In this document: piece after piece, positions 1 through 12,524 of the stretch
How the letters are laid out: each line of letters opens with the position of its first letter
Position numbering within the stretch: the stretch's first letter is position 1
Assembly: GCA_036583965.1 (NCBI GenBank)
Contig: JAZBQD010000025.1
Span: 15,772,910-15,836,909, forward strand
DNA length: 64,000 nt
DNA from: Prunella strophiata
Lineage: Eukaryota; Chordata; Aves; Passeriformes; Prunellidae
Direction of reading: 5' to 3'
Program-made: the position numbers and the translations under genes
The notes under the pieces: generated by a model
What the model was told of the DNA's origin: nothing
What the model saw: the letters and a program-made list of their open reading frames with translations, nothing else
The model's database searches: none

Positions 1-3000
1 GCTGGTGGAGGCAAGGGCAACACATCGAATTACCTCCTCCTCCTCCCCGGCTCCTGTCCCTGCTCCTGGATGGCCTGTCCTTACCTCACGTCCCTCCAGT
101 TCTGCCCTTCGGATCCCGGGGGGCTGCGCCGTGCCTGGGGTGGGGACAGACAGGGATGGGTGCAGCCTCCATGGCACCTCTGCTTGCCTGTCATCGTGTG
201 TAAATGGCAGCCTGGGGGATGGGGAGAGCATGGGGGGCTCTCCCAGTCCCCCTGGGATGCATTCTTCCCTGCTGGCCTTGGGGATGTGGAGGACAGGAGC
301 AGCTCTCTGCCCGTGTGCTGGGACCTTCCGGCGGGCTGGGAATTCTCTCGCGTGCCTGGTGAACAAACCCAGGGCTCCTCCATCCTGCTGACTTACCACA
401 TCCAGGACAGATTCTTCTGGTCCAGTGAAGTCCTAAAATTCACATTTGAATTTCACATTGCAATTCAGTTGCCATCCAGAGCCTTTGATCCACTTTCCAA
501 GAGTGTTTCTGTTACTTTACAGTTGTGAGATGATGGTGACCTGCGCTCTGAGGTTTCTGTCTGTGATAGCACATGTTCAGGGGCAGAAGGCCTGGATTGG
601 GATGTGCATCCTTGGAGGGGTCTGGGAGGGGGAAATATCAGACCCGAGCACTGATAGATACAGAGATGAGTCCTAAGATCAGACTGATCTTACCAGAGGG
701 ATGTGGGAAAGATGGTGACCAGAACTGGAAAGGCCACAAGATTTGGCTACATTTCTGGAGCTTGGAATGGAGTGGAGGAGGGATTGTGGGGTTTGGTTGA
801 AGCACCTTGGTTCCTTGGAGTCAGCTGGCCCATCTTGAGAGACAATCTGAAACCACAGAGGTAAGAAACAACAGGGAAACAATGCCATGCTTCCCTGTAT
901 GGGAGCTGGTGTGTGTTGGAGGCAGAGGCAGCGATGCCCCCTCAGTCCCACATTCCTGTGCCCCCACTCTCTGCAGGATCCTTGGTGGGCAGAGCCAGGG
1001 CACAGGATGCCAGGCACCTCCCTCCTCCACCTGGCAACCCTCTATTATTAGGGATTTTAGTTTTCTGTTTCTAGATTGATTTGTTGGTGGTGGTTATTTT
1101 TAGCTCTTCCAGTGCCTTGCAGATTCCTCGAGGGATTCTTTCTTTGCCTCTCCCTCCCACAGGTTTGTTTGTAATGGAGCCACCTTGATTTGAGCCACAA
1201 GTGAGAGGTTCCAGCGCCGGCAGGGGCTTTGCTGCCCACTCAGGGAGCAGATCTCCCTCTGAGGTTTAACTCAGCTTGATGTGTCCATGGGGTGCTTCCC
1301 TGTGCTGGGAAGGAGCATTGCTCCCCCCTACCCCACTGGTGTGGGTACTGTGCAGTCCCCAGCCAAAATCACTGCCAGAGCACCCTGGGTGGCTCCTTGT
1401 CCCCTTGCTCCTCTCGGCGCTGCCCTCCCTCAGAGTTCTCTCTTTTCACTACCCATGGGGAGATATTCAGATCAGCATCACTGTACGTGGAAACAAACCC
1501 CAGGCTCCTCCTACAGCTCCACAGCCAGGCTGGATGGAAATTTTTCAGCATATTTTGAAGCCCAGCACAAAGTAATTCAAAACAAGTTGCGGGTATATTT
1601 TGGACTCTGGCAGAGCTGTTGTTATCGTCTCGCTTTGCCTGCTGGCTGGCCCAGACAAGGGCTCACTTTGAGTGTAGCCTTCTGCTGAGCAGGGGGGCAA
1701 TGTTTTCATTCCTAATTTAGAGCATCCATCCCATGGGGCTCCAGCCCTGTCTCCCACTGAGCCCAGCACAGCCAGGAGCCCGGAGCTCACCTGTCACCAC
1801 CAGCTCCAGGGCTGCATTAATGTTCCCTAGAAAATGTGACTCTCTTTGGACTCAGCTGCTTCTGCTCACCCTGGGTTGACGCTTGGTGGGGCATGTGTGA
1901 AGGTACAGTTTGTGCTCTGTTTTTTCCAGGATTTTTGTTATTTTGTAGAGTGGAGTGAGCTGTGCTTGTTTTTAAACACCTAAAGTATAGGTTGATACTC
2001 AATATAGGTCTGCTGTTTTTCCTGGGGAGAGGCAGTCCTGGGAGGTCTTACTCAGTTAAGGCTTTGGTGGTGGCATCTCCATCACATCCAGGAAGTTGTT
2101 TTTCTGGAGCCCTGATCTCCACAGGCTGCTCTTACCTGGGAGATGAGCACATGCTGAAGTGTTTCATTGGACTTGCTCCTGTTAAAGCAGTCTCTGCAGT
2201 AGCCAAGGAGATGGAGATGAAGCCTGAAAACCACTCAAGTTTTCAAGCAAACCATTCAAGCAAACTTGAAAGCCACTTGCAAGGCCACAAACATCATGGT
2301 GTGGCAGCTTCTCTTCTTCTCTGTGGATTAACCAGCTCCAAGGAGGTGTGAGGAGAGAGGACACCAGGACCACTCATCCCCAAGGAATGTGCTGAAACAA
2401 AAGACAGGGATCTGTGTCTGCATGGTGCTCTTAGTGGCTTGCAAAGTCCTGGTTCAGCTATCACCAGCTATCACCAGCTTTCCATCAGGATGGGGTGGTG
2501 GCTGGCTGAAATCATACCCAGAATTAGCAGAGGGCCTTGGGATACCTCTGTGATGAGCCTAAAGGCAGACTCTGCTTTAATGGAGTAACCTGGTGCTGGA
2601 GGTGAAAGTTCTGGAATGTGGACCCAGAATCCACAGTGAACTTTCTTCATTCTTGGCTGTTTTCCTTGGGATTGAATGGCAGCTTTTCTAGGGCTGAAGT
2701 TGTCATTGAGGTTTTCCTGATCTTTAATTTTATAACGTTCATCAGCACAGTTCCTGTCAAAGAACAGCACGTTCCTTCCCTGTGCTCGCTGTCTCCCTGG
2801 TTAGGAACCCTTTGCTGCTTTGGTTCTTCTGGAAAAAGGCACTGGAGCTTTGGGAACGACTCCTGGTATAATAGCCAGACGTCAGCATTGTCAGTCAGAT
2901 CTGAAGAGCGGCGTTAATTCAAAGGGAAATGACTGCAGAAGGCCCAGGGTACCTGTTGGGGAGCACTGAGCTAATCTGTCTCAAACCACAGCAGTGCCTG

Positions 3001-5140
3001 TGTGTTCCTCCAGCTGCTGAGAGGTGCTCTGAACCCAGATGGTTGCTTTTCCTTTCAGGAATGGCCCGTAACAGCAGCTTCCTGTTCCTCCCTTTTCTCC
3101 CTGAGGTTCTGCTTTGAAGATGTCCATTCCTGAGGCTTGTGGTGCCATGAAAAGGCTCTGTCAGGGTCGGGCAGTGCAGAAGACCTACAGTGCAAGAGGC
3201 TCATGCTGTGCTTTGGCTGGGCTTGGATGGGAGGTAGTCCTGGTTTCTGAGCATCTGCTCTGCTGCTGAAGCCCCCACCATCTTCCTCAGCTGGATTTTA
3301 TCAGCTCTGAGGAGCAGAACAAGGGCTCCAACTGAGGTTTGAAGTGAGCAGGGACAACCATTGCAAAGCCACAGTGCAGCCCTCCTGCCTTGGGAGAGGT
3401 GGCACAGGTGCTGGCATTCACCTTGGCCTGTGGCCTGTGGGTGTTCCTGGAGTTTGGGAGCCTCAGAACAGGGAGCTGGCTGTGTCCACTGCATGGTTTC
3501 AGTCAATGTGGATTTAGTTCCAGGAGAAATCAGGGTTGCTGTGTGAGTTTGGCAGTCAAGGAAAAGGAAGCAGGAGGCACCAGCATGACGTTCAAAATCT
3601 TGGTAGGTCTTCAGCTTACATGCCCTGGCCTTGACCATTTCAGGGTGCCCTTTCCACTGTCTGTGAAGGCACAGCTGGCCCAAAAGCATTCTAGCCACTC
3701 TTCTCCAGAGCAGAGGGCTCAGCTCTGCAAAACCAAGGTGTCTCTCTGCAGAACCTCTAGCAACTCAGCTCTGCAGTGAGCTGCAGTGGCCTGTGGACCT
3801 GCTGGTTCATCACACCAGAGTGGTGCTGAAGAGTTGAAAGGCCCTGCTCTGTGACAGCCTGGATGGAGTGGCAGTGAGTGAAGAATGCTGTGTCCTGGGG
3901 ACCTGCCTCGTGTGGTGTTCCCACCCATGGGCAGTGTTTGGCAAGCACCAACATGTGGTTTTGGCAACAATGTGCAAGACATTCTGCTCTGGAGCGGAAT
4001 GATGCCACAGCTGGAGAGCATCCATGAAATAGCATCCATGCTGCTATTGCCAGTGTGAATGCTCCACCTCTTCTTTGTTCTTCAGGGCTACAGGTCTTCC
4101 CCAAGGACAAACTGTCCTGTAGTTTGTCTTTGCTTTCCAAGTGTCAGAAACCCCTTCTGAGGCCTTCAGGCTGACAGCAGCCAGCAGAGCACACCATGCT
4201 GGGGTTGGTGGTGTCAGCTGGTGCCAGGTCTGACACTGTGGGTTTGTCCCCATGGTTCTGTGTCATGGTGCATTGGTGGGCAGGTGTTGTCCCGTGTCAC
4301 ACAGGGCCTTGCATGGCCACGAGGCAGTCTCATGCTCTAGCCTCTGAAGCCCAAGCCCACAATACAAAGCAGGTAGTGAGAAGATCACCTGCCTGGGTCA
4401 TGTCTCCAGTGCTGGCTTCACCCAGGTTGTGGTCTTTGCTGCAGGATTCCTTGGTTGGGAATGAAACCATCTCCTGCATCACTCCACACTCAGTCCAGGA
4501 TGATGCAAAGCCTCTCACATCTCTGTCCCCCCACCACTGCCTCTGTACCCCGGGGCATTTCAGGTGTGGCAGTTCTGCTGATGGGCAGTGCCTCATCTGG
4601 AGCGTGTCACATCACATGCCACTGGTTCTCCTGCTGGGAGGTGACTCTTGCATGCAGGGTGCCTCATGTTGGAATAAAGTGTCTTTCAGCAGCCTGGCTG
4701 GCACAGCTGTCCTTCATGGGCTCAGAGGAAATGGGCCTGGAGGTGATTTAATGCTGCTGGTGCAGTGTGAACAACTGCCTTCTGAGGAGTTCAGCTCCCC
4801 GTGGATGTTCAAACAACAAAGGCCAATCCTTGCAGCCCTTGGGAATAGGGGAATAATGAGTTTGAGGGGAAACGGAGGCACAGAGGTTTTAGCTCACAGG
4901 TGAGGCCATGCTCCAGCCAGGTTCCCAGCCCTGGAATTGTCTTTGTCCTGTCCCTCTTGGCCTCTGCTGCAGTGCATCCCTCTTCCCAGTCATCAACACC
5001 TGGTTTTTGGCTTGCCCTTCTCTAGGTGCCTCTCACTCTCCCTCGCTGTGGGGCTGGAGTCCCTTGTGCCCCAGGCGCCAAGGAGCTCTCCTCTCACTTG
5101 GCTGCAGAAATGGGCTCAGCATCCCAGAAATTCAGGCTTT
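1..5140. other. Non-coding stretch, nothing recognised
   Basis: Only short, stop-rich frames without family motifs were seen here. No CR1, LTR or simple repeat longer than a few units was recognised. It may be an upstream intron of the ANKFN1-family gene or intergenic DNA. Confidence 0.4.
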
Positions 5141-5150
5141 CGTGCGGGAG

Positions 5151-5400
5151 CCAATAGTCACACAACCTCCATCCAGAAACCATCATTATCGGCTGCTTGC
5201 TTTTTCTTGGTTTCTTTGAACTACAGCTCCCAGGATGCCTGAAGATATGCAGACATCCCGAAGACAGTGGTTTCCCATAAACTTTTGGGGTTTCATGCTT
5301 TGCAAGCAGGAATGTTTTTATTGCATCGCAAATCCCTTCAAGTCCCTCAAACCTCCATGGCAGCCGCGGGGGCCGGAGCCGGCTGCGCGGGAGGCACGCC
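5151..5400. promoter_or_regulatory. Promoter-like cluster: CCAAT box, ZNF143 motif, CpG-rich ATG
   Basis: A CCAAT box (5151-5155) is followed about 65 bases later by ACTACAGCTCCCAGGATGC (5220-5238), close to the ZNF143/STAF consensus. About 120 bases further is a CpG-rich block beginning with an ATG (5358) that encodes MAAAGAGAG and stays open for 31 codons. No splice donor of good quality was found in this short frame. Confidence 0.45.
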
Positions 5401-6354
5401 AAGGGCTTTCTCTCCTGCATTTTTCCCCTTCTTGCAAGAGGGACCTTTGTAACTCCCTGTCGTGCCTTTTCAAGGGAAATTTTGGACTGGGAGGAAGTTT
5501 GAAGAAGCCATAGTTTGCCTGTAGGGATGTGTTTCCCATTCTCCTGGTCCCCATTATTTCAAGGGCTGCTAAGCAGTGTCCTGCGTCCCCATGAGTATTG
5601 AAGTGCCTTGGGCAAGGTGGGCAGGGGTTTTCACTGAACTGGGAAGAACTGGGACACAGGGAAGAGAAAATTATGCAGATTCCTGCACCAGTGCAATGAA
5701 CCCAGGAGACTGGGGTTTAATTCTGACATGCTCACAAATCCTGAGGGAAAACCAGAGAGGGACGTTTCTGTTTAGCAAGGACAGATGTGGTTGGAACTGC
5801 GGCCTGGAGGGTCTCCACCCCCAGCCCCCAGCCAGATCCACCCAGGGGCCAGGGCACAAGTTCCACAGGTGCCCCCACAGCTCTGCATCTTCCTGCAGCC
5901 CGTCCTGGGACCAGGAGTTGCTGGCAGCAGAGTGGGGTCTGTGGTGTGGGCCCAGCTGTCCCTAATAATCACTTACTCTGTGTAGGAGAGGAGCCACAGA
6001 GGGCAGAATAGGGCTGTGGTAACACAGTGGCATTTTATGATCGTGTTCTTCTGACCATTAAAGTACTTCAGTACTTCAGTACTTTTTCCTGTTTGGTGCT
6101 GGTGAGCACCAGTATTACATGTCATAATCAGACTTGCGGTATTTTGCCATTCTTCTTTTTCCCTTGGTTGCCCAGAATCCTCCACAGGTTGGGATTTAAT
6201 AGGTCTTAACTTCATTAATGGGTCTTTGCCAGTTTGAGGAAATTTGTGAGTGAAACAGAGAGGTACTGGGTGCCCTTGGGGGTCACCAGAACCCCCAACT
6301 ACCCAGATGGTGCAGAGGCAGCAGAACCATGTGTCAGGCTGTGTGTGCCATGGG

Positions 6355-6650
6355 ATCAGGGAGTGGTTGGGGTTGGAAGGCATCTCTGGAGATCATCTTG
6401 TCCAACCCCTGCTAAAGCACAGTGTCACCTACAGCAGGTTACACAGGATCATGCCTGATGTGTTTTTAACATATTTGGGGAAGGAGACTCCCCAGCCCCT
6501 CTGGGCAGCCTGTTCCAGTGCTTCATCACCCAAAGGGATGTGTCCTGGCCTTGCTTTGTACCATTCCTGAGCATTAAGGCCAGTGGGATGCCGAGGAGTT
6601 CATTTCTGAGCAGCTGTCTGGTGCCTCTAGGGTCTGGGCTTGTTCTGTGT
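6355..6650 (-). mobile_element. CR1 LINE 3' fragment
   Basis: It shows the antisense CR1 landmarks GGTTGGAAGG, TCCAACCCCTGC and CCTGTTCCAGTGCTTCA in the expected order. The middle contains a subfamily-specific segment. It is diverged, so old. Confidence 0.7.
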
Positions 6651-6739
6651 CACCCTTCTCCCATCCTTCACCCTCCCTGCAGGCCCATGCAAGCAGACGT
6701 GGGCACACGAGTGCATCCGTGTGCCCGGCACAGCCAGCT

Positions 6740-7100
6740 CCCGTCACCTGCCAGTGGTGGTGGCGGGCGCTGGTGGCAGGCGCTGCGGTCTGGAGGCGAT
6801 GGGTGCCAGCCAGGAGCTGATCCATGCAGGCTGTGGCCGGCTCGCCCTGACCACATCCCTGCTCCCCGCTCCTGGAAGGGCCCGGCCGCCCGGCAGCCCA
6901 GAATAACAAGCTTTTCCATTCCTGTGCGGCGTGGGACGCGGGGCCATGGAAAACAAGAGGCGGCTCCAGCGCCAGGGCTGCGCACAGACTAAACAATGGC
7001 ACATCCCCCAGGGCGTCTGTCCCCGCACAGGGAGGGCAGGCTGCAGGCACAGGCTGAGCACGGCTCGGCACGGCACGGCACAGCGGGGCTGCCAGCACGG
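6740..7100. promoter_or_regulatory. CpG-containing possible regulatory block
   Basis: CpG density is above its surroundings. SOX-like (ACAATGG), TEAD-like (CCATTCC) and GGCAC repeat motifs occur within 350 bases. No gene frame is supported. This is a composition-based guess. Confidence 0.25.
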
Positions 7101-7715
7101 CGTGGTGCTGCCTCTCCTTGTGTGGGCTCAGCTGGCAGGAATGGAGGGAGGTGAAGGTCCCAGGAGGACTGAGCCCCTCAGGAACCTCCTCGCCCATCCT
7201 TGCTGAGGGAACATGAACAAAGATATTGGTTGGATTTTGTCCTTTTCTTTATTTTCCCTGGTATCTTTTTAATTAGGATAAAAGCTGTAATTGGTAGTAG
7301 GGGAATTCTGAAAACCTGGCTCCTGGCAAGACAGCAGCAAGTCTGCACGTTCCTCTGACTTGGCACATGGACAATCCATCATGCTCACACAGCCTTCTTG
7401 GAAGAGCCCAAGTGCTTCGTCCTGCTGCTCAGGAAGGAGTGATAGATATCTTCATTAAAAACAATCACAGAGGGAAATGATAGAATTCTTAAAAACAAGC
7501 AAAGTGGTGGGAATTTTGCCCAAGGAAAGGAATTTTTGACCATGTTATTTTGTAGGTTTTATTTATTTGTTGTCTATATATGGATGGATTTTTGGGTTTA
7601 AAGTAGACTGTTAATTTTGAGAGTGAAGCCCACTGGTATGTGCCAGTCATGAGATGGTCCTTGTCAATAATCTGGTTCATGGTTGGGAATCAGAAAAAGA
7701 TCTTTGCTTACATAC

Positions 7716-8385
7716 AATCATAGGATCATGGAACAGTTTGCATTGAAAAGGACCTTAAAGACCATCCAGTTCCACCCCTGCCATGGGCAGGGACACCTTC
7801 CACTATCCCAGGGTGCTCGAAACCCCATCCAACCTGGCCTTGGACACTGCCAGGGATCCAGGGGCAGCCACAGCTGCTCTGGGCACCCTGTGCCAGGGCC
7901 TGCCCACCCTCCCAGGGAACAATTCCTTCCCAATCTAACCCTGTCCCTCTGGCAGTGGGAAGCCATTCCCCCTTGTCCTGTCACTCCAGGTCCTTGTCTC
8001 AAGTCCCTCTCCAGCTCTCCTGGAGCCCTTTTAGGCCTTGGAAGGGGCTCTGGGATCTCCCTGGAGACTTCTCCTCTCCAGGTGAGCACCCCCAGCTCTG
8101 CCAGCCTGGGCCCAGAGCAGAGGGGCTCCAGCCCTTGGGGCATCTCCATGACATCCTCTGGATTCACTGCAGCAGCTCCATGTGATTCCTGGGCTGGGAC
8201 TCCAGGGCTGGGGCAGCTCTGCAGGTGGGGTCTCAGCTGAGGGGGCAGAACCCCCCCTGCCCTGCTGCCCACACTGGGGCTCAGCCCAGACTCGGGGGGT
8301 TCTGGGTGCACATGGCCAGGGCAGGTCCAGCTCTCAGCCAGCAGCACCCCCAAACCCTTCTCTTCTTTTCAGCTGTTTTACAGCA
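7716..8385 (-). mobile_element. CR1 LINE 3' end, about 670 bp
   Basis: The left edge has ATCATAGGATCATGGAACAG, the reverse complement of the CR1 3' tail. It continues through CCATGGGCAGGGACACCTTC and GGATCCAGGGGCAGCCACAG. It is one of the longer copies here. Confidence 0.85.
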
Positions 8386-8779
8386 CCAAATGGCAACAAC
8401 AGGATCTTAATGTGACAATGGTACAGGTGTGCAAATCCCAGCCTAAATATTGCTTAGAATCTGGAGAGAGAGGAAACTTCCCAATTGTCTTACATTGTCT
8501 CCAGGATCCCACCTCTTGCAAGGTCCTGTAGTCCCTTTTCAGACCACATTTGTACTCCTGGGCTCTCAGCAGCACATCCCGTGTCCACCCTTGGGATGCT
8601 TCCTGTGGGGGTGGGTTTCCAGCTGGAAGGTGTCTGCTCTGGGGGGAGGTGATACTGATGCAGGTCCAGTCCCCCCAGTGGCACAGCCGTGCTGGGGTGC
8701 AGGATGACTCACCAGGCTGTGGCACATGTGCCCAGCATCTCTGTCACAGCACAGATGTTGGTCAGAGAGGGGACAGTTG

Positions 8780-8850
8780 TTATTGTCAAAATGCAAATGA
8801 GTAAAATTATTGTTTTGAGAGAGAATTTTTAGGGGAAGGACATGCAAATT
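8780..8850. promoter_or_regulatory. SOX/octamer motif cluster
   Basis: Two perfect octamers ATGCAAAT lie at 8791-8798 and 8842-8849. A SOX-like ATTGT (8782-8786) sits just before the first, resembling SOX-POU composite sites. The surrounding 250 bases are AT-rich and free of known repeats. Confidence 0.4.
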
Positions 8851-9204
8851 TACCTTCCATTCTGATTGTGCATTAGTATTAAAATGCAATGTTTGAAAGC
8901 CAAAACAAAGGAACATTTTAATTTGAGACTCATCAGATGGTTCCTTCTGCTTGGATTAGCATCATATACTTTGCATCAAATGCTCTAAGTTTGAAAAAAC
9001 TCTGGTTAACAAAGAAAACAAAAAGATCTTCTAAAAATGCCAGCCATTTCCAGGTATTCTGGCTGCTGTCAGCTGTCCTTAAGTGACTGGTCTGGTGCTG
9101 AACACTGGACAGGCCGGTGGGAATAGGCTTAGTGGGGCTCAAATAGGATGTGTGGTTGGGTTCCCTCCTGGATGCTGCTTCAATTTGGCTTCTAAATAGC
9201 TTAG

Positions 9205-9455
9205 AAAAGTTTGGATGTTAGGGAAAACTTCTTCACTGGAAGAAACGGAAGGGTGCTCAGGCATTGGAAAGGTGCTCAGGCACTGGAAGGGTGCCTCAGG
9301 CATTGGAAGAGGCTGCCCCAGGGCAGGGGTGGAATCAAAATTGTGTGGATGTGTCACCTGGGGACATGGCTCAGCGGTTGCCTTGGCAGTGCTGGGGGAA
9401 TGGTCCCATCAGATGATCTGAGAGGACTTTTCCACCCTTAACAATTCCATGAGAA
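9205..9455 (+). mobile_element. CR1 LINE 3' fragment with internal triplication
   Basis: Sense CR1 landmarks are AACTTCTTCACTGGAAGAAA, GGGACATGGCTCAGCGGTTG and a decayed tail near 9440. Within it, a unit of about 20 bases (GTGCTCAGGCATTGGAAAGG) occurs three times in tandem at about 9252-9312. Confidence 0.8.
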
Positions 9456-9784
9456 GCTGGGCCAGGGTTCTGCTCTGAGGCACAGGACCCCACAGGTCTG
9501 GTGGGACCTCGAGCTCACCTGCAGGGTGTGGCCAGCCCTCAGCACCGGGGGAAGGAGCGGGTGCAGGGGCAGGAGCTGCTGGCAGGTGACTGACGGAGGC
9601 TGTGCTGAAGGGATGGGTTGTGTTTCTCTCCTTGGCTTTCCATATAAACCCCCTCCAAATAAAACTCGCCTGTCCACAGCACTCGGAAGCAGCTGTGCTG
9701 CTTATTTAAACACACTGTGAGGTATCTCCGTCCTGCTCCCCCTGCTTCCCTTCTCCTTCTTCCTTGGAATACCAACCTGCCTCG

Positions 9785-9935
9785 TGTTGCAGACCAGAAA
9801 TAGAGACTGGCCACTGACTTGCTAATTGCAACGCAGCCTGATAATGCCAGCTATAATTAGATCAAGGTATCCAAGTCCTTTTGCTGGCAGACGTTTCTGT
9901 GACCCTGTTATCGTACTTTAAATAGAGAATCCCGT
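9785..9935. promoter_or_regulatory. AT-rich unique element with homeodomain motifs
   Basis: TAATTG and TAATTA-type cores (for example TATAATTAGATCAAGG) occur in a unique, repeat-free, low-CpG stretch. It resembles conserved non-coding elements, but conservation cannot be seen from one sequence. Confidence 0.3.
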
Positions 9936-9959
9936 CTGCTCTGCCTGGCTTCTGGCTGC

Positions 9960-11170
9960 AGAGCCAGGACCTGCAAAGTCCAGCTTGGTCCTTTCTAGGG
10001 AATCCAGCCTAGCATCAGTCCTGGTGCCTGCATCTGCTGGGCTTGTGAAGAGTCAGGCTTGGCACAGCAGTGCTCACTGACAGGCTTTAAGCACTGACTA
10101 TGGCCCCCAATGTCTGGTAAATGTCAGTGACCACTGAGACTTCTGTTGTTATAAAAATCCCTTCCTCAACTCCCCAGTGACCAAGGCTCTGTTGAGCCAA
10201 TGAAAGGGGCTGCCCTGGGCTGTGGTTTTCAGGAGGTTACACTCTGACCCATCTTTTCTTTACTGTTTTAGGGTAATCAGAACAATGGCTCATGTTGAGG
10301 TGAGCTGTGGCAGGGGGAGGAATGGTTCGGGGTCTCAGGATCAACTTGTCTAGAGCTGCAGCCTCATATCCTAGGGCTGTCAGACATCTCTCCTTGTTCC
10401 CTTTTGATGAGCCCTCTACATTCTTTCTTTACCCTCTCATGCAAGTCCTGTCACTCTTTCCCCATCTGCAGCATCCCTGGGGTCCCTCTCCCTGGCCTTG
10501 GGAAGCCTAGGGCTGCTGCCCAGCTGTCCTGCCCTTGAGCACTCTCCTCACCGGGTCAGAACAGGCATCCCCAGCTCTGTCCCACCAGACAGGGTGGTTT
10601 GGGTGTGCAGCTGTGTCCTCAGCAGGTGGGTGAGCCAGGGCCCTCACAGAGCTCATCCCCTCAGCACTGCATGAGCCTTTGGCTCCTTCTCTGCAGCACC
10701 ACCCAACCTGCACATCAGATCCCCAGCCCTCTGGGACAACTCATGGAAAAGTTTGGTTGAGTGGATATGCCCAAATTCATCACTTGCTCTCAGTGTGGCA
10801 CCCACAGTTGCTCTGCCATTCTGTCTGATCTGTCCTGAGCTTGTCAGGGAGGGAACTGAGACCCCCTTGAACACCAGTGTGCCCTGGAGGGGGAGAGGTT
10901 TCCTAATGTTATATCCTGCAGGCAGGCCTGGGGCTGTCACAGCAGCAGAGTTCACCAGCTAATCATGGCTGAGTCAGCCTGAGAAGTGGGACACTGAAAT
11001 CCCAAAGGAAAACCAGGGACTTGGAGGAACTGGATAAGCCAATGCCCTGTCCTTTGGGTAGGAACCAAACCTCCTGAGATGTTCTGCTGCCTTGCTAGCC
11101 CAGCTGAGCTCCTGTGCTGTTCCATGGGGAAGGCACCTCTCTGCTGTGCTCTGGCAGGACATCATCCTAG
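9960..11170. other. Non-coding stretch, nothing recognised
   Basis: No supported exon, known repeat or strong motif cluster was seen. Confidence 0.35.
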
Positions 11171-11177
11171 ACTCCCA

Positions 11178-11495
11178 TTTCATAGAATGCTAGAAATCAT
11201 GGAATGGTTTGCTAGAAATCATGGAATGGTTTGGGTTGGAAGGGGCCTTCATGATAATCTTGTTCCACCTCTCTACCATGGGCAGGGACACCTCTCACTA
11301 TCCCAGATTGCTCCAAGGCCCATCCATCCTGGCCTTGGACACTTTCAGAGATCCAGGGACAGCCACAGCTGCTCTTGTACTGTGGGTCAGGGTCTTACCA
11401 CACTATAAGCAAAGAATTTCTTCCAAATATCTAATCTAAATCTCCCCTCTTTTACTTTAAAATTGTTTCTCCTTATCCTATCACTATAAAAAGTA
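11178..11495 (-). mobile_element. CR1 LINE 3' fragment with duplicated tail
   Basis: The left end repeats TGCTAGAAATCATGGAATGG in tandem, then GGTTTGGGTTGGAAGG. It continues with CCATGGGCAGGGACACC. It is the antisense CR1 3' end. Confidence 0.82.
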
Positions 11496-12498
11496 CCCAA
11501 GTAAAAGGGCGTGCTGCCTCCCCAGGCAGTACCTGGGGAGTGGGGGGTAAGTGGGATTTGAGCCTCCAAAGGTGCAGCTGAAGAGCTGTGTGCCACACAG
11601 ACAAGGGAGTTCATCAGCAGAAGCCCTGGGTGGGTGACCCTGGCAGCTAGCACTGGTCATGTGCAATCAGCATCTGTCCGCAAGCTAAGGAAACACATGA
11701 GGGTCCTCAGGCAGGATCCTCAGCACTTCCCAGATCACCTGGAGCTAAGGTTTGGGCTTGAGAAGTCCCTGTGGGCAGTGTCTGTGTTGGTCCCCAAAAC
11801 AGTGATGGAAGAGCTCAGTCTGTGGTTTGTGTGCCCCAGTCATGGGCACTGCTCACAGATTTGGGAGATTGAGGCGGAGGAATGTCAGCAGAGTGGAATA
11901 TGTGGCTGTCTGCAGCTCACCAGACTGCCTGCATGGTCACCCATGAGTCCATGAAGGTTGGAGACCAGTGGCCCAAAGCACTTTCCTGAGTGCTCAGGGC
12001 AGGGGCAGGACAGCCTGGCAGCATGTGGTGGGTCTTGGGGCTTCCTCCTCCAAAGCTCCCCTGGGGACCCCAGAGGTTTTGGTGGAACTCAGAGTAGTTT
12101 CCAGCATCGCTGCCACTGCTTTCTCCCCTTCTCAATGGGAACAGGTGAGGCAGGGCCATGCAGGGTGACAGGGGCTCATGGGGGTGCCGGCAGGGTTTGG
12201 TGACATGTCATTGCAGCAGGGGTGTCACAGCAAACCCAAAACAAGTGGAGGTGAGGCATCTCTGCCTTCTGCCTGGTAGTCCCTCCACAGCTGAGCCTGG
12301 TAATCCTCACCAGAGCCTGATCCTGCTCACCTGAGCCTGGTTCTCCTTGGCTGGGCCCTGTGTCCCTCGTCCCAGCCCCGTACCCCCGTCTGAGCCCGCA
12401 CAGGCTCCTGGTTATGTAAAGCCACGGCAAGCGCAACCAGGAGATTCTTCAGTGTCGGAATCTGAGTCACATGGGGCTGTTTTATTTCCCCCTCTGCT

Positions 12499-12524
12499 AA
12501 TCTCGTTTCTATAGAAACAAGATT
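12499..12524. promoter_or_regulatory. 26-bp near-perfect palindrome (X-box-like layout)
   Basis: The core GTTTCTATAGAAAC is a perfect 14-bp inverted repeat, flanked by AATCTC and AAGATT, which pair with one mismatch. RFX X-boxes have a similar inverted layout, but the half-sites here are not strict matches. A poly(A)-rich run follows immediately. Confidence 0.4.

Noticed and set aside
4196..4903. A 235-aa + strand frame
   Set aside because: No domain, no splice-site pattern or conserved motif. Length alone is not enough in this background.
7718..8353. A 211-aa minus-strand frame
   Set aside because: It lies wholly within a CR1 3' end. The same peptide pieces recur at other CR1 copies (27859, 40254).
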